A stretch of 64,000 nt of DNA, from contig NZ_LBDA02000016.1 of assembly GCF_000980885.2 (NCBI RefSeq), forward strand, positions 124,001-188,000, in the 5' to 3' direction. Both the position numbers and the translations under genes were made by a program. The DNA is from Streptomyces malaysiense (lineage in GTDB: Bacteria; Actinomycetota; Actinomycetes; Streptomycetales; Streptomycetaceae). This document shows positions 29,064 through 37,742 of this stretch, one piece after another; the first letter of the stretch is position 1; every line of letters begins with the position of its first letter. The notes beneath the pieces were generated by a model. That model searched no databases. It had not been told where the DNA came from and worked only from the letters and a program-made list of their open reading frames with translations.

Positions 29064-30737
29064 ATGACCGAACGGCCGAGCGCCGAGGCCACCGCGGCCG
29101 GCGCACGGCAGCCGGCCCACCGACGCGCACGGCCCACCTGGATCCAGTGGCTGACGACCACGGACCACAAACAGATCGGGACGATGTACCTGGTCAGCGC
29201 GTTCGCGTTCTTCCTGGTCGGTGGCGTGCTGGCGTTGCTGATGCGCGCCGAACTGGCCCGCCCCGGACTCCAGATCATGACGAACGAGCAGTTCAACCAG
29301 GCGTTCACCATGCACGGCTCGGTCATGCTGCTGCTGTTCGCGATGCCGCTGTTCACCGGCTTCGCGAACTGGATCATGCCGCTCCAGATAGGCGCGCCCG
29401 ACGTGGCGTTCCCCCGGCTGAACATGCTGGCCTTCTGGCTGTTCCTGTTCGGTTCGCTGATCGCGGCGGGCGGCTTCCTGACGCCCGACGGCGCGGCGGA
29501 CTTCGGGTGGTTCCTGTACGCCCCGCTGTCCGACGCGGTGCACTCGCCGGGGCTCGGCTCCGACCTGTGGATCATGGGCGTGGCGCTGTCCGGCTTCGGT
29601 TCGATCGCGGGCGCGGTCAACTTCATCACCACGATCATCTGCATGCGCGCGCCCGGCATGACCATGTTCCGCATGCCGATCTTCGTGTGGAACGTGCTGC
29701 TGACCGCGCTCCTGGTCCTGCTCGTCTTCCCGGTCCTGGCCGCCGCCCTGTTCGCGCTGGAGTGCGACCGCAAGTTCGGCAGCCACATCTTCGACGCGGC
29801 CAACGGCGGCGCCCTGCTGTGGCAGCACCTCTTCTGGTTCTTCGGCCATCCGGAGGTCTACATCCTGGCGTTGCCGTTCTTCGGCATCGTCTCCGAGGTG
29901 ATCCCGGTGTTCTCCCGCAAGCCGATGTTCGGCTACATGGGCCTGATCGCCGCGACCATCTCCATCGCGGGCCTGTCGGTCACGGTGTGGGCACACCACA
30001 TGTACGTCACCGGCGGCGTCCTCCTGCCCTTCTTCTCCTTCATGACGTTCCTGATCGCGGTGCCGACGGGGGTGAAGTTCTTCAACTGGATCGGCACGAT
30101 GTGGAAGGGCTCGCTCAGCTTCGAGACCCCGATGCTGTGGACGACCGGCTTCCTCGTCACCTTCGTCTTCGGCGGCCTGACGGGAGTGATCCTGGCCGCT
30201 CCGCCGCTGGACTTCCACGTCTCCGACTCGTACTTCGTGGTGGCCCACTTCCACTACACGATCTTCGGTACGGTCGTGTACGCGATGTTCGCCGGATTCC
30301 ACTTCTGGTGGCCGAAGTTCACCGGCAAGATGCTGGACGAACGCCTCGGCAAGATCACCTTCTGGACGCTGACCGCGGGTTTCCACCTCACCTTCCTCGT
30401 CCAGCACTGGCTGGGCGCCGAAGGCATGCCGCGCCGGTACGCCGACTACCTGGCCACCGACGGCTTCACGGCCCTCAACACCATCTCCACCATCGGCTCG
30501 TTCCTCCTCGGCCTGTCCATCCTGCCGTTCTTCTACAACGTCTGGAAGACCGCCAAGTACGCCGAGCCGGTCGGCGTGGACGACCCCTGGGGCTACGGCC
30601 GTTCGCTGGAGTGGGCGACCTCCTGCCCGCCCCCGCGGCACAACTTCACCACCCTGCCGCGCATCCGCAGCGAGTCCCCGGCGTTCGACCTGCACCACCC
30701 GGAGATCGCGGCCCTCGGGGCAGAGGCGGCGAGTTAG
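29064..30737 (+). CDS. ctaD: Cytochrome c oxidase subunit I, aa3 type
   Basis: A 557-residue membrane protein with 12 expected helices. Diagnostic segments are [16 protein letters not shown], the heme-a ligand region [17 protein letters not shown], the CuB/Tyr motif [25 protein letters not shown] and the last ligand pair [12 protein letters not shown]. It is the catalytic subunit of terminal oxidase. Subunits II and III are not nearby, so this looks like a second, stand-alone copy. A GTG at 29037 with GGAGGG in front is an alternative start. Confidence 0.94.
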   Translation: MTERPSAEATAAGARQPAHRRARPTWIQWLTTTDHKQIGTMYLVSAFAFFLVGGVLALLMRAELARPGLQIMTNEQFNQAFTMHGSVMLLLFAMPLFTGFANWIMPLQIGAPDVAFPRLNMLAFWLFLFGSLIAAGGFLTPDGAADFGWFLYAPLSDAVHSPGLGSDLWIMGVALSGFGSIAGAVNFITTIICMRAPGMTMFRMPIFVWNVLLTALLVLLVFPVLAAALFALECDRKFGSHIFDAANGGALLWQHLFWFFGHPEVYILALPFFGIVSEVIPVFSRKPMFGYMGLIAATISIAGLSVTVWAHHMYVTGGVLLPFFSFMTFLIAVPTGVKFFNWIGTMWKGSLSFETPMLWTTGFLVTFVFGGLTGVILAAPPLDFHVSDSYFVVAHFHYTIFGTVVYAMFAGFHFWWPKFTGKMLDERLGKITFWTLTAGFHLTFLVQHWLGAEGMPRRYADYLATDGFTALNTISTIGSFLLGLSILPFFYNVWKTAKYAEPVGVDDPWGYGRSLEWATSCPPPRHNFTTLPRIRSESPAFDLHHPEIAALGAEAAS

Positions 30738-30739
30738 CC

Positions 30740-31279
30740 GTGGCTCATCCCCTACTGGCCCTGGCCACCACCGCGGTGACCGCCGCCGGCGGAGTCTGGT
30801 ACCTCCCGGCCCTCGCCGACCTCCGCGCCGGCGCCGACCGCCCGGTGTCCCGCCGCGTGCGGGCGGCGTCCTGCGTGACCGCGTGGTCGACGGCGGCGGC
30901 CGTCGCCGTACTCCTGCTCACGACGGATTCCTGGAAGTGGCCGGCCACCGCCGCCGCGGCCGGCACCTCCCTGGCCGCGGCCCTCCTCGTCCGCTCCCTC
31001 GTCCACCACTCCCACGAGGCCCGGGAAGCCGCCACCCACTGGACGGAGCTGGCCCCCGCCCAGTCCCCACCGGCCCCCGACCGCACCCGCCACGTGGTCG
31101 CCGTCCTCCTCGCCACCGGCCTGACCGCTGCCGCGGTCATCGGGGCCCTCCGCCTGGCCGAGGGCCCCGACACCCCGACCGCCTGGCTGACCACCATCAC
31201 CGCCCCCGCCGCCGTCCTCGCCCTCTTCATCACCCTGGCCGCCACCCACACGCACCACCGCCGCCACCACCCTCACTGA
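30740..31279 (+). CDS. Small membrane protein of unknown function
   Basis: A 179-residue protein with about four hydrophobic helices and a His-rich C terminus (THTHHRRHHPH). The GTG start is 2 bases after the oxidase stop codon, so the genes are very likely co-transcribed. It may assist the oxidase or bind metal through its tail, but no family is recognised. Confidence 0.75.
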   Translation: MAHPLLALATTAVTAAGGVWYLPALADLRAGADRPVSRRVRAASCVTAWSTAAAVAVLLLTTDSWKWPATAAAAGTSLAAALLVRSLVHHSHEAREAATHWTELAPAQSPPAPDRTRHVVAVLLATGLTAAAVIGALRLAEGPDTPTAWLTTITAPAAVLALFITLAATHTHHRRHHPH

Positions 31280-31383
31280 CCGCCACCACCCTCACCGGCC
31301 GCCCCCGTCCCCGACCCGGGCGGGGCGCACTCCCTCATCCACACGTGCGCCCCGCCCGTTCACGCGTTCCCGGCGCGAGGCGC

Positions 31384-32592
31384 TCAGGTGCGTACGATCC
31401 GCCCCCGGTACAGCGGACCCCGGACTCCCCGGAACTGCAGATCGAGTCCGAGACCATCCCGTTCGGCGTGGACGTGCAGATGCGGCTCGCTGCTGTTCCC
31501 GGAGTTGCCGACCTCACCGAGCGGCTGCCCGGCCCGTACGACGTCGCCCGCGGCCACGGTCACGGTGCCCGGCCGAAGGTGGGCGAGCTTGACGACCTCG
31601 TCGCCCGTGTCGATCCACACGTGGTTGCCGTAGGTGGGCTGGTAGCGGATGGCACCGGGCTCCTGGTCCTCCACGACGCCGGCGGCCGAGACGACCGTGC
31701 CGTCGCACGGGGCGAGCACGGGCTGCCCGTACACCAGATAGCTCTCGTTCCCGCCGCGCGGGCCCCTGACCCGGGAGCCGCCCGGCCCGACCTGGATGAT
31801 GTCCAGCGCACCGCGCTGTTCGGGGAAGGCGGCATGATGGTTCAGGCCCCGCCCGCCGCCCTGCGCCACGAGCCAACGGCCGCCGCGCAGAGGGAAGTCG
31901 AGCGGCCGGGACACGGCCGTCCCCCAGCGGTGCCGCCGGGCCCGCACCAGGAGCAGCCCGAAGCCCGCGCACAGGCCGACGCCCACGACCAGTTCGGCGG
32001 CGCCGCCCGACGAGGGAAGCCGCGGCAGCCGCCAGCCGGAGGCGAGGGCGACCAGCGCGCCGGCCTGCAGCGGCCGGCGTATCCACCGGGGGAACTCCGC
32101 GGGGGCAAACCAGCCGTGCACGACCAGGTAACCGGCCGCGACGACGAGCACCCGACCGCACCAGGCGACCCGGCCGGGAGCCGTCCAGCACGCGTCGATA
32201 CGCACGGCGAACAGCACCGCGAGCACCACCCAGGCCGACGCCGCCGGCATCCACCGGGGGACCCGCAGCCGCGGCGGACGGTGGACGCCGGGGGCGATCA
32301 GCAGCGCGTCCAGCTCCTGGCCGTCCCGCGTGACCGCGAACGCGAGGACGTTCCCCTCGCTCCCCTGGATCACCAGCCCGTCGGGACTGTCCCGCACCCC
32401 GGTGATCCTGCCGACCCGGCCGAACGTGACCTCCAGAATCCCGTCGAGCCGCTCCCGCCCCACGGCGGCGACCACCCGGGGCGCCATGCGCTCCCGTTCC
32501 TCGGCCCCGACGGTCAGAAACCGGTACAGAACCTCCGCCGCGCCCTGCCTCCCCCCGACCCCGGCCACCGACCGCCCGTCGTCGCCACGCAT
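31384..32592 (-). CDS. Membrane-anchored M23 peptidase
   Basis: A 402-residue protein: an N-terminal soluble part, about four membrane helices between residues 120 and 240, then a C-terminal M23 domain. The zinc ligands are in NHHAAFPEQRGALDI (His and Asp) and EPHLHVH, with YGNHVWIDTGDEVVKLAHL between. Such enzymes cleave peptidoglycan cross-links. GGGGGAGG lies before the ATG at 32592, so I prefer this start to the longer frame. Confidence 0.85.
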   Translation of the reverse strand: MRGDDGRSVAGVGGRQGAAEVLYRFLTVGAEERERMAPRVVAAVGRERLDGILEVTFGRVGRITGVRDSPDGLVIQGSEGNVLAFAVTRDGQELDALLIAPGVHRPPRLRVPRWMPAASAWVVLAVLFAVRIDACWTAPGRVAWCGRVLVVAAGYLVVHGWFAPAEFPRWIRRPLQAGALVALASGWRLPRLPSSGGAAELVVGVGLCAGFGLLLVRARRHRWGTAVSRPLDFPLRGGRWLVAQGGGRGLNHHAAFPEQRGALDIIQVGPGGSRVRGPRGGNESYLVYGQPVLAPCDGTVVSAAGVVEDQEPGAIRYQPTYGNHVWIDTGDEVVKLAHLRPGTVTVAAGDVVRAGQPLGEVGNSGNSSEPHLHVHAERDGLGLDLQFRGVRGPLYRGRIVRT

Positions 32593-32988
32593 CCGATACG
32601 CCTCCCCCTGTGTTTGCCCGATGCGGCCACGGTTTACGAGACGGTCGTCGACGGTCATGCGTTGCTGGGGGAGGAGAGCGGTCATCACGAAGAGGGGATC
32701 ACGCCGCGACCCTCAAGACGATCAACCCGTCCGTCGAGGTCATGCGGAGACCGTCGACTGACCGGCGCCCACGCAAAGCAGGTCAGGGTGGCGTTCATGG
32801 GCCCCCGGTCTTGTCTGAAAGCCATGAACGGCCACGAACGGCTCTGAACGAGACGCGGACCGAGACGGACGGCAGGAGCTACGGGTGCGTTCGGGGCACC
32901 GTAGGGGCTCGGTCGGTGGAGGCGCGGTGTACTCGGAGCCGAGCGTTCGTATGCTGACCCGCGGTGGCGCGGGACGGACGGGCGGGCG
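32593..32988. other. Intergenic region between divergent genes
   Basis: About 400 bases separate the M23 peptidase and the hydrolase genes. The content is GC-rich with no repeat, tRNA, or open frame bearing a ribosome-binding site that I can support. It should hold both promoters. Confidence 0.5.
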
Positions 32989-33714
32989 GTGCGGTCGGTG
33001 GCGACATTTGTGCTGGTGCACGGGGCGATGCACGGAGGCTGGTGCTGGTCCCCGGTGCGCCGGAGACTCACCGCGGCCGGGCACGAGGTGTTCACACCCA
33101 GCCTCACCGGACAGGGCGAACGGCGTGACGCGCTCACTCCTGAGATCGGTCTGTCGACCCATGTACGTGACCTCACCGAACTGTTGTGGTTCGAGGACCT
33201 CACTGATGTGCATCTGGTGCTGCACAGCTACGCCGGTGTGCTCGCGGGTCCGCTCGCCGAAGCCGTAGGTGAACGGCTGGCCTCGCTTACCTTCCTCGCG
33301 GCCTTTCTCGTGGAGCCGGGGGAGTGCCTGCTGGACGTGGAGCCGCCCGAGGTCGCCGCCGGCTACCGGCAGATGGCCCGGGAGCTCGGCGAAGGGTGGT
33401 ACCTCCCTCCGGCACCGGCGTTCCTGGAACAGTGGGGCATCCCGGACGACCGGCGTTCCCACGTAGGCGAGCGGCTGACGGCCTTTCCGCTGCGGTGCCA
33501 GACCGATGCCGCGCACTACGACCCCGCGCCGCTCTCGGCCCTTCCCACCACCTACATCCGGCACACCCAGCCACCGCTGGAGAGTCTCGACCGGTCCTAC
33601 GGCCGTGCGGTGCGGGCGGGTTGGGACATCCGGGAGATCGCCTGCGGACATGACGCCATACTGGCCGAGCCCGAGCGGACGGCGGCGATGCTGGAGTTGA
33701 TCGCGGGCGGCTAG
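32989..33714 (+). CDS. Alpha/beta hydrolase
   Basis: A 241-residue hydrolase of the esterase/salicylate-esterase type. FVLVHGAMHGGWCW holds the oxyanion hole, HLVLHSYAGVLAG the Ser nucleophile, and IACGHDAILAEPE the catalytic His. Substrate unknown. The start is one of several in-frame GTG codons (32989, 32998). It is the last gene before the accessory region. Confidence 0.88.
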   Translation: MRSVATFVLVHGAMHGGWCWSPVRRRLTAAGHEVFTPSLTGQGERRDALTPEIGLSTHVRDLTELLWFEDLTDVHLVLHSYAGVLAGPLAEAVGERLASLTFLAAFLVEPGECLLDVEPPEVAAGYRQMARELGEGWYLPPAPAFLEQWGIPDDRRSHVGERLTAFPLRCQTDAAHYDPAPLSALPTTYIRHTQPPLESLDRSYGRAVRAGWDIREIACGHDAILAEPERTAAMLELIAGG

Positions 33715-33945
33715 TAGCGCCTGGTCTACTACTGGCATTTTCGCTGTTGGAGGGGGAGCCATGACATCGGTCCGCAAGGTTCACGACGGATCGTTGTCGG
33801 GTTGCGTCCTGAGAAGTGGTGTACCGGTTCCCACCTGACTGGTGGCCTTCTCGCCCCGGGCCGGGCTCAGACTCGCCGCCCCGCACTCCCGGCCGGAAGG
33901 GACAGGGCAGGCGTTTAATCGGATGTGCGTGCGGCGCCGGGTTGT

Positions 33946-33951
33946 TAGGTT
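33946..33951 (+). promoter_or_regulatory. -10 box, probable leaderless start
   Basis: TAGGTT ends six bases before the GTG of the gene at 33958, and no ribosome-binding site is present. This spacing fits transcription starting at the start codon itself. Confidence 0.45.
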
Positions 33952-33957
33952 CGCTGT

Positions 33958-34689
33958 GTGCCGAAGCTGAATCAGATCATCGCAGTCGAAAAGGGCGTCA
34001 AGTCCAAGGCTCTCCAGGAGCTCACCCAGGCTCACCAGGACGTGCAGAAGCCCGCACTGCTGGCTGGCATCTCCCGGACCTACCAGCCCAAGGACGAGGA
34101 GGGCGAGCAGCTGCCGCCCGAGTCCACGCGGGTGCAGATCAAGGCCGAGGACGCTCTGCGGGCGACCGCCGGGACGCTGACGAGGCTCTTCGACGTGACC
34201 GCGACGAAGGACTGGGCGAACCGGTCCGCAGTCGCAGACGTGGTGGTCGACGGTACGGTGCTGTTGCCCCAGGTGCCCGTCCCGTACCTGTTGTTTCTGG
34301 AGAAGCAACTCACCGACCTGCACACCTTCGTGCGCAAGCTGCCGGTGCTCGACGCCTCCGAGTCGTGGAACCTGGACCCTTCGACGGACTCGTGGAAGAC
34401 GGACCCGGTGCGGACTATCCGCACGAAGAAGGTTCCGCGCAACCATGTGAAGGCCGAGGCCACGGAGAAGCACCCGGCGCAGGTCGAGGTGTACTACGAG
34501 GACGTCCCGGTCGGTTACTGGACCACGGTGAAGTTCTCCGGTGCGCTGCCTGCCCGGCGGGTCAACGAGCTCCTCGACCGCGTCGAGAAGCTCCAGCAGT
34601 CCGTCAAGTTCGCCCGCGAGGAGGCGAACAACACCGAGGTGACCGACCAGCGGGTCGGCGACGCGGTATTCGGCTACCTCTTCCGGTAG
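33958..34689 (+). CDS. Conserved actinobacterial protein of unknown function
   Basis: A 243-residue soluble protein, MPKLNQIIAVEKGVKSK at the N terminus, with RTYQPKDEEGEQLPPESTRVQ, a central VPYLLFLEKQLTDLHTFV helix, DSWKTDPVRTIRTKKVPRNHVKA, and a C-terminal coiled coil (ELLDRVEKLQQSVKFAREEANNTEV). No enzyme motif is evident. I think related proteins are widespread in actinomycetes but cannot name a proven role. It lies 76 bases before two tRNA-like sequences with swapped halves and appears to share a transcript with them, which makes a role linked to RNA worth testing. Confidence 0.85.
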   Translation: MPKLNQIIAVEKGVKSKALQELTQAHQDVQKPALLAGISRTYQPKDEEGEQLPPESTRVQIKAEDALRATAGTLTRLFDVTATKDWANRSAVADVVVDGTVLLPQVPVPYLLFLEKQLTDLHTFVRKLPVLDASESWNLDPSTDSWKTDPVRTIRTKKVPRNHVKAEATEKHPAQVEVYYEDVPVGYWTTVKFSGALPARRVNELLDRVEKLQQSVKFAREEANNTEVTDQRVGDAVFGYLFR

Positions 34690-34701
34690 CCGCCACATAC
34701 G

Positions 34702-34722
34702 CCCTCCGTCGCGAGCGGAGGG
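34702..34722 (+). terminator. Hairpin after the conserved gene
   Basis: A 7-bp stem CCCTCCG / CGGAGGG with a TCGCGAG loop, 13 bases past the stop codon. It has no U-tract. It could be a weak terminator or an RNA-processing signal before the tRNA-like sequences. Confidence 0.5.
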
Positions 34723-34765
34723 TGCGCGATGAGCGCAAGCTGAAACTGATGTTGAAGCTGATGAA

Positions 34766-34849
34766 GGGGTGTCAGTTGGGGGTTCGAATCCCTCTCCCCG
34801 CACCACGTGCGGGGGTGGCCCAAGCCTGGCAGAGGCGGCCCCATGAAAC
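34766..34849 (+). tRNA. Circularly permuted tRNA-like gene 1 (anticodon GAA)
   Basis: The 3' half comes first: anticodon-stem strand GGGGT (34766-34770), variable loop of 7, T arm GGGGG-TTCGAAT-CCCTC (34778-34794), acceptor strand TCCCCGC (34795-34801) and encoded ACCA. After three bases (CGT) the 5' half follows: acceptor GCGGGGG (34809-34815), TG, D arm with GCC/GGC stem and AAGCCTGGCA loop, G26, anticodon-stem strand GCCCC (34838-34842) and loop ATGAAAC. The acceptor closes with 7 pairs (one G-U) and the anticodon stem with 5 (one G-U). U33, A37, G18G19 and A21 are all in place. The reading in normal order gives no cloverleaf. Anticodon GAA would be Phe. Confidence 0.7.
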
Positions 34850-34915
34850 TCAGATTCTCGCTCCAGTCTCAGTATTCGCCGCCGAACACCGGATCGACCG
34901 AGCGTGGGCGAACAT

Positions 34916-34992
34916 CGACGGATGGGGGTTCAAGTCCCCTCGGCGCCTCTCTCGTGGCGCTGTAGTTCAAAGGCAGAACACGTCGATCTCAA
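34916..34992 (+). tRNA. Circularly permuted tRNA-like gene 2 (anticodon CUC)
   Basis: Same swapped order. The 3' half has anticodon-stem strand CGACG (34916-34920), variable loop GAT, T arm GGGGG-TTCAAGT-CCCCT (34924-34940), acceptor CGGCGCC (34941-34947) and T, with no encoded CCA. After a 7-base spacer ending CGT, the 5' half has acceptor GGCGCTG (34956-34962), TA, D arm GTTC-AAAGGCA-GAAC, A26, CGTCG (34981-34985) and loop ATCTCAA. Acceptor pairing is 7 of 7 (one wobble) and anticodon-stem pairing is 5 of 5 with Watson-Crick pairs. Anticodon CUC would read Glu GAG codons. The 3-base variable loop and U discriminator are unusual. Confidence 0.7.
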
Positions 34993-35044
34993 CATGACCC
35001 GCGGTTCTTAAACGCCGCCGGTGTGCGCAAATGGGCGGCAAGCT

Positions 35045-35077
35045 GGAGCCCGGGAGCTGGACATGCTCCCGGGCTCC
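35045..35077 (+). terminator. Strong terminator after the tRNA-like pair
   Basis: A perfect 13-bp stem GGAGCCCGGGAGC / GCTCCCGGGCTCC with a 7-base loop. It follows the second tRNA-like sequence by about 50 bases and would end a transcript covering the gene at 33958 and both tRNA-like units. Confidence 0.8.
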
Positions 35078-35910
35078 GTCACGTTCCGGACCGCGGCTTG
35101 TGCTGTGACCGGGAAGGTTCTGGGGAGGATCTTCTCCGAGATCTCGAAGGCGCTGTGGTCAGCGGTGACCGCGGCGATCACATCCTCGACATCGGTGATC
35201 ACACGGCTGCGCGTCGGCCGGATCCCGTTCCACTCGGTCTCGTCCTCGCCGCTCACCCTGAGCAGTCCGAGGAAGAAGTCCCCCTTCGTCCGCCCGCTGT
35301 ACTTCAGGCTGTAACCCTCGGGGGCGCACTGCCGGGCCGCGTCGAACGCCCTGCGGCAGCGGGCTCGCTCAGCGTCGTCGGGTTCGGGATCCGGAGGAAC
35401 CGTCCAGCCTGCTGCACTTCCGCGATCAACGCGGCTCCGACTTCCGCCGGCGACGGCTGCGGGGGCTTGGCGGCGCGCCTCGGCACTGGCTTCGTCGTGG
35501 ACGGCGCTGCGGCTTGCTTCTGCGGTGGAGGGGCCGGTCGGGTCCGTTGGCCGGGACTTGCTGGCCGCTGCTTGCGCGGAGCCGGTTTCGGCCGGTCCGG
35601 GTGATGGTCGTGTTCCAGGTAGAAGTGCCCCGCGTCAGTGATCTCCGCCTGCCACTTCCCGTCCTGCTTGGGCATGGTGATCAGGTGCCGCTCCTTGAGC
35701 GCGCGGGCGGTGAGAGCGAACTCGGGGCTCTCCGACGTGACTGGGTCGGTACCGTCCCCGATACGGGTGAGGAGTGCGAGTTGCCGGTCGTTTAAGTGGC
35801 TGTTGTCGTTCCGATCTTGAGGGCCGGCCCTCGAACGGGAGTCTCGATCGGGTGATCGCTGCTGGCCGTGGGCATGAAGGCAGACACCTCACGTTGCTAT
35901 GCCGTCAAGT

Positions 35911-36249
35911 TCAGGGGATGAGTCCTCCGTTCACGGCGCGGAGGAAGAGGCGCTGGTGCCACTCGTTGGCGTCCGGTCCGGGATCAGTCGCGAGGACGGG
36001 GTTGGGGCCGGTCTCGATGAGGTGTAGGAGCGTCCATGCGACGCCGAAGCAGTCGTCCGGGCCGAAGCAGGAGACGAGCGCCTTCGCTTCCTCTCTCGTG
36101 ACCGGCCTGACGATCGCGCAAAGCTGGTCGTAACGCCTGTCGATCTCTTCTTCACTCGCGTCCCAGTCGGGGAGCGGGCCGTCGGCGACGAAAGTTTGCA
36201 CTTCGGGTCTCATGGGCGAATGATCGGCCGCCTTGGTCACTGTGGGCAA
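35911..36249 (-). CDS. Small hypothetical protein inside the insertion sequence
   Basis: A 112-residue acidic protein (SEEEIDRRYDQLCAIVRPVTREEAKALVSCFGPDDCFGVAWTLLHLIETGP). The codon use looks real and the product ends shortly before the repeat end. A start at 36213 is also possible. No known family; it may be a passenger gene of the element. Confidence 0.5.
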   Translation of the reverse strand: MPTVTKAADHSPMRPEVQTFVADGPLPDWDASEEEIDRRYDQLCAIVRPVTREEAKALVSCFGPDDCFGVAWTLLHLIETGPNPVLATDPGPDANEWHQRLFLRAVNGGLIP

Positions 36250-36263
36250 GGTATCTCGGCTGC

Positions 36264-37116
36264 TCAGGCTGCTGTTGCCTCCGTAAGCGAAGCTGTCGGG
36301 AACGCAGACTGTTCGTCGAAGAGCTCGCGCTTCTGGAGGCAGTGGTAGAGCTGGCCGATCATGCGGTTGAAGAGGTTCCTCTGGGCGGCCGCGTGCCAGT
36401 CTCCGTGCTCGCGTCGTCGTCGGTAGTGGGTGTTCGCCCGGGCGGAGGCCCGGAGCGAGGCGAAGGCCCAGAGGTAGCCGGCATGGTTGAGTCGATCGTT
36501 CTTCACCCAGCGCCGCATGATGGACGACTTCTTGCCGGAGGCCCTGGTGACGGGTGAAGAGCCCGCATACGCCTTCAGTCCGCGGGCATCGGCGAAGCGG
36601 GTGCGGTCGTCCCCGATTTCAGCCAGGATCCGGGCGGCTAGCTGGATACCGAGCCCGGGGAAGCTCAGCAGGATCTCAGCGTCCGGATGCTGAGGGAACG
36701 CCTCTTCCACTGCCGTCGCGAGGTCGTCGGCGGCGATGCAGGAGGCTTCCAACTGGAGGAGGAGGGCGAGCATCTGCTTGCCCATGGCGTCTTCCACCAG
36801 CGGCGGCTGGTGGGCCCAGTCGGCGCGGAAGACGTCGCGGATGCGGTCGGCTTCGGCTTCGATGCCGCGTTGACGTCCGGCTCTCCTGAGGGCGGCCTGG
36901 AGCTGGGCACGTGTCAGCCGGGCGGCCTGGGAGGGCGTCGGTGCGGCCTTCAGGAGTTCGCGAGCCTCAGGGCGGCACAGGCCGTTGGTCCACTTGGCGA
37001 AGGCTTCCAGGGCGGCTGGGTAGTACTCGCGCAGCAGGGAGCGAAGCTGGTTGGCCAGCTGCTGCCGGTTCCATAAAGAGTCTTGCTGGGCGCGGGCGAG
37101 GACGGCGATTGAGGTT
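36264..37116 (-). pseudogene. IS110-family transposase, N terminus missing
   Basis: The frame reads IAVLARAQQDSLWNRQQLANQL, LREYYPAALEAF, then the Transposase_20 part FPGLGIQLAARILAEIGDDRTRFADARGLKAYAGSSPVTRASGKK and the conserved C-terminal RRWVKNDRLNHAGYLWAF. The N-terminal RuvC-like DEDD domain (about 120 residues) is absent; at about 37117 the sequence switches to an IS5-type fragment on the other strand. Not functional. Confidence 0.85.
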
Positions 37117-37121
37117 CCCCC

Positions 37122-37249
37122 TGATGCGAACCCGACGTCTGGTGCGCGACTTCGAACGCCGCACCGCCAGCGCCGAGGCGATGGTCTACTGGTCGATGAC
37201 CCTGCTCATGACGCGCCGCCTTGCCCGGCCGGGCCCTGGGCGAGGGTGA
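37122..37249 (+). pseudogene. IS5-family transposase, C-terminal fragment
   Basis: The plus strand encodes RTRRLVRDFERRTASAEAMVYWSMTLLMTRRLAR, the usual C-terminal end of IS5-type DDE transposases, followed by a stop at 37249. The rest of the gene is missing, replaced by IS110 sequence to the left. Confidence 0.75.
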
Positions 37250-37742
37250 ACCGGCCCGGCTGCCGCTCGGCCAGCCAGCCCCGCGCGACCAGGCGCTTCG
37301 CCTTCGACCGCAGCGCTTCTACCTTGGCCGGCGCCGCGTCCAGGCCGAACATCACGGCCAACTCCTGGCAGCTCAAGGGTCCTTGATGGAGCCGGTGCCG
37401 GTCCGCGAGGGCCGCGAGGATGCGCTGATAGTCCACCGACAGCACCGACCAGTCCAGCCCCTCACGCCATACCGGCACCTGCGACTTCGGTTTTGCCGCC
37501 TGCCTGGCCCCTGAGAGCGTGTCCGTGTTCTGCGGGCCGGGAGCCGCCTTCTGATCAGCGATGTTGCCGTCGTCCGGAGCTAGGACGGTGCCCACTCGTC
37601 TGCGGGCAATCGCCCACTCCTGCCATTCCTGCTCGGCCGCGGCCTGCTCGGCCTGGATGCGATCGGCTTCCTCCCGCAGCCCGTCGACTCGACGCCGAGC
37701 AGCGAGCTCGTGCTCTTCCAACAGTCCGACGACCGACGGCAT
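37206..37742 (-). CDS. Coiled-coil / winged-helix accessory protein of an IS
   Basis: A 178-residue protein starting at MPSVVGLLEEHELAARRRVDGLREEADRIQ, with a heptad-rich N-terminal coiled coil to about residue 45 and a C-terminal winged-helix-like region (YQRILAALADRHRLHQGPLSCQELAVMFG ... AKRLVARGWLAE). Similar small proteins accompany transposases in Streptomyces. The ATG at 37742 has GGAGG at good spacing. Its end overlaps the IS5 fragment on the opposite strand. Confidence 0.65.
   Translation of the reverse strand: MPSVVGLLEEHELAARRRVDGLREEADRIQAEQAAAEQEWQEWAIARRRVGTVLAPDDGNIADQKAAPGPQNTDTLSGARQAAKPKSQVPVWREGLDWSVLSVDYQRILAALADRHRLHQGPLSCQELAVMFGLDAAPAKVEALRSKAKRLVARGWLAERQPGRFTLAQGPAGQGGAS

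Noticed and set aside
28591..29130. Possible gene in the GC-rich gap before the oxidase
   Set aside because: Several frames are open on both strands, which is normal at this GC content; none has a ribosome-binding site or a recognisable domain.
34715..34805. A normal-order class II tRNA starting at GCGGAGG
   Set aside because: GCGGAGG pairs only partly with TCCCCGC and is itself the right arm of the hairpin at 34702-34722. No five-base anticodon stem with U33 can be drawn. The permuted reading pairs far better.
33781..34806. Long minus-strand frame beginning VRGEGFEPPT
   Set aside because: This is the antisense reading of a tRNA T arm joined to the antisense of the gene at 33958; codon use favours the plus strand.
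34766..34992. Two-piece or permuted tmRNA
   Set aside because: Permuted tmRNAs also place the 3' acceptor part first, but here each unit has a D arm and a five-base anticodon stem at tRNA spacing and no tag-coding frame.
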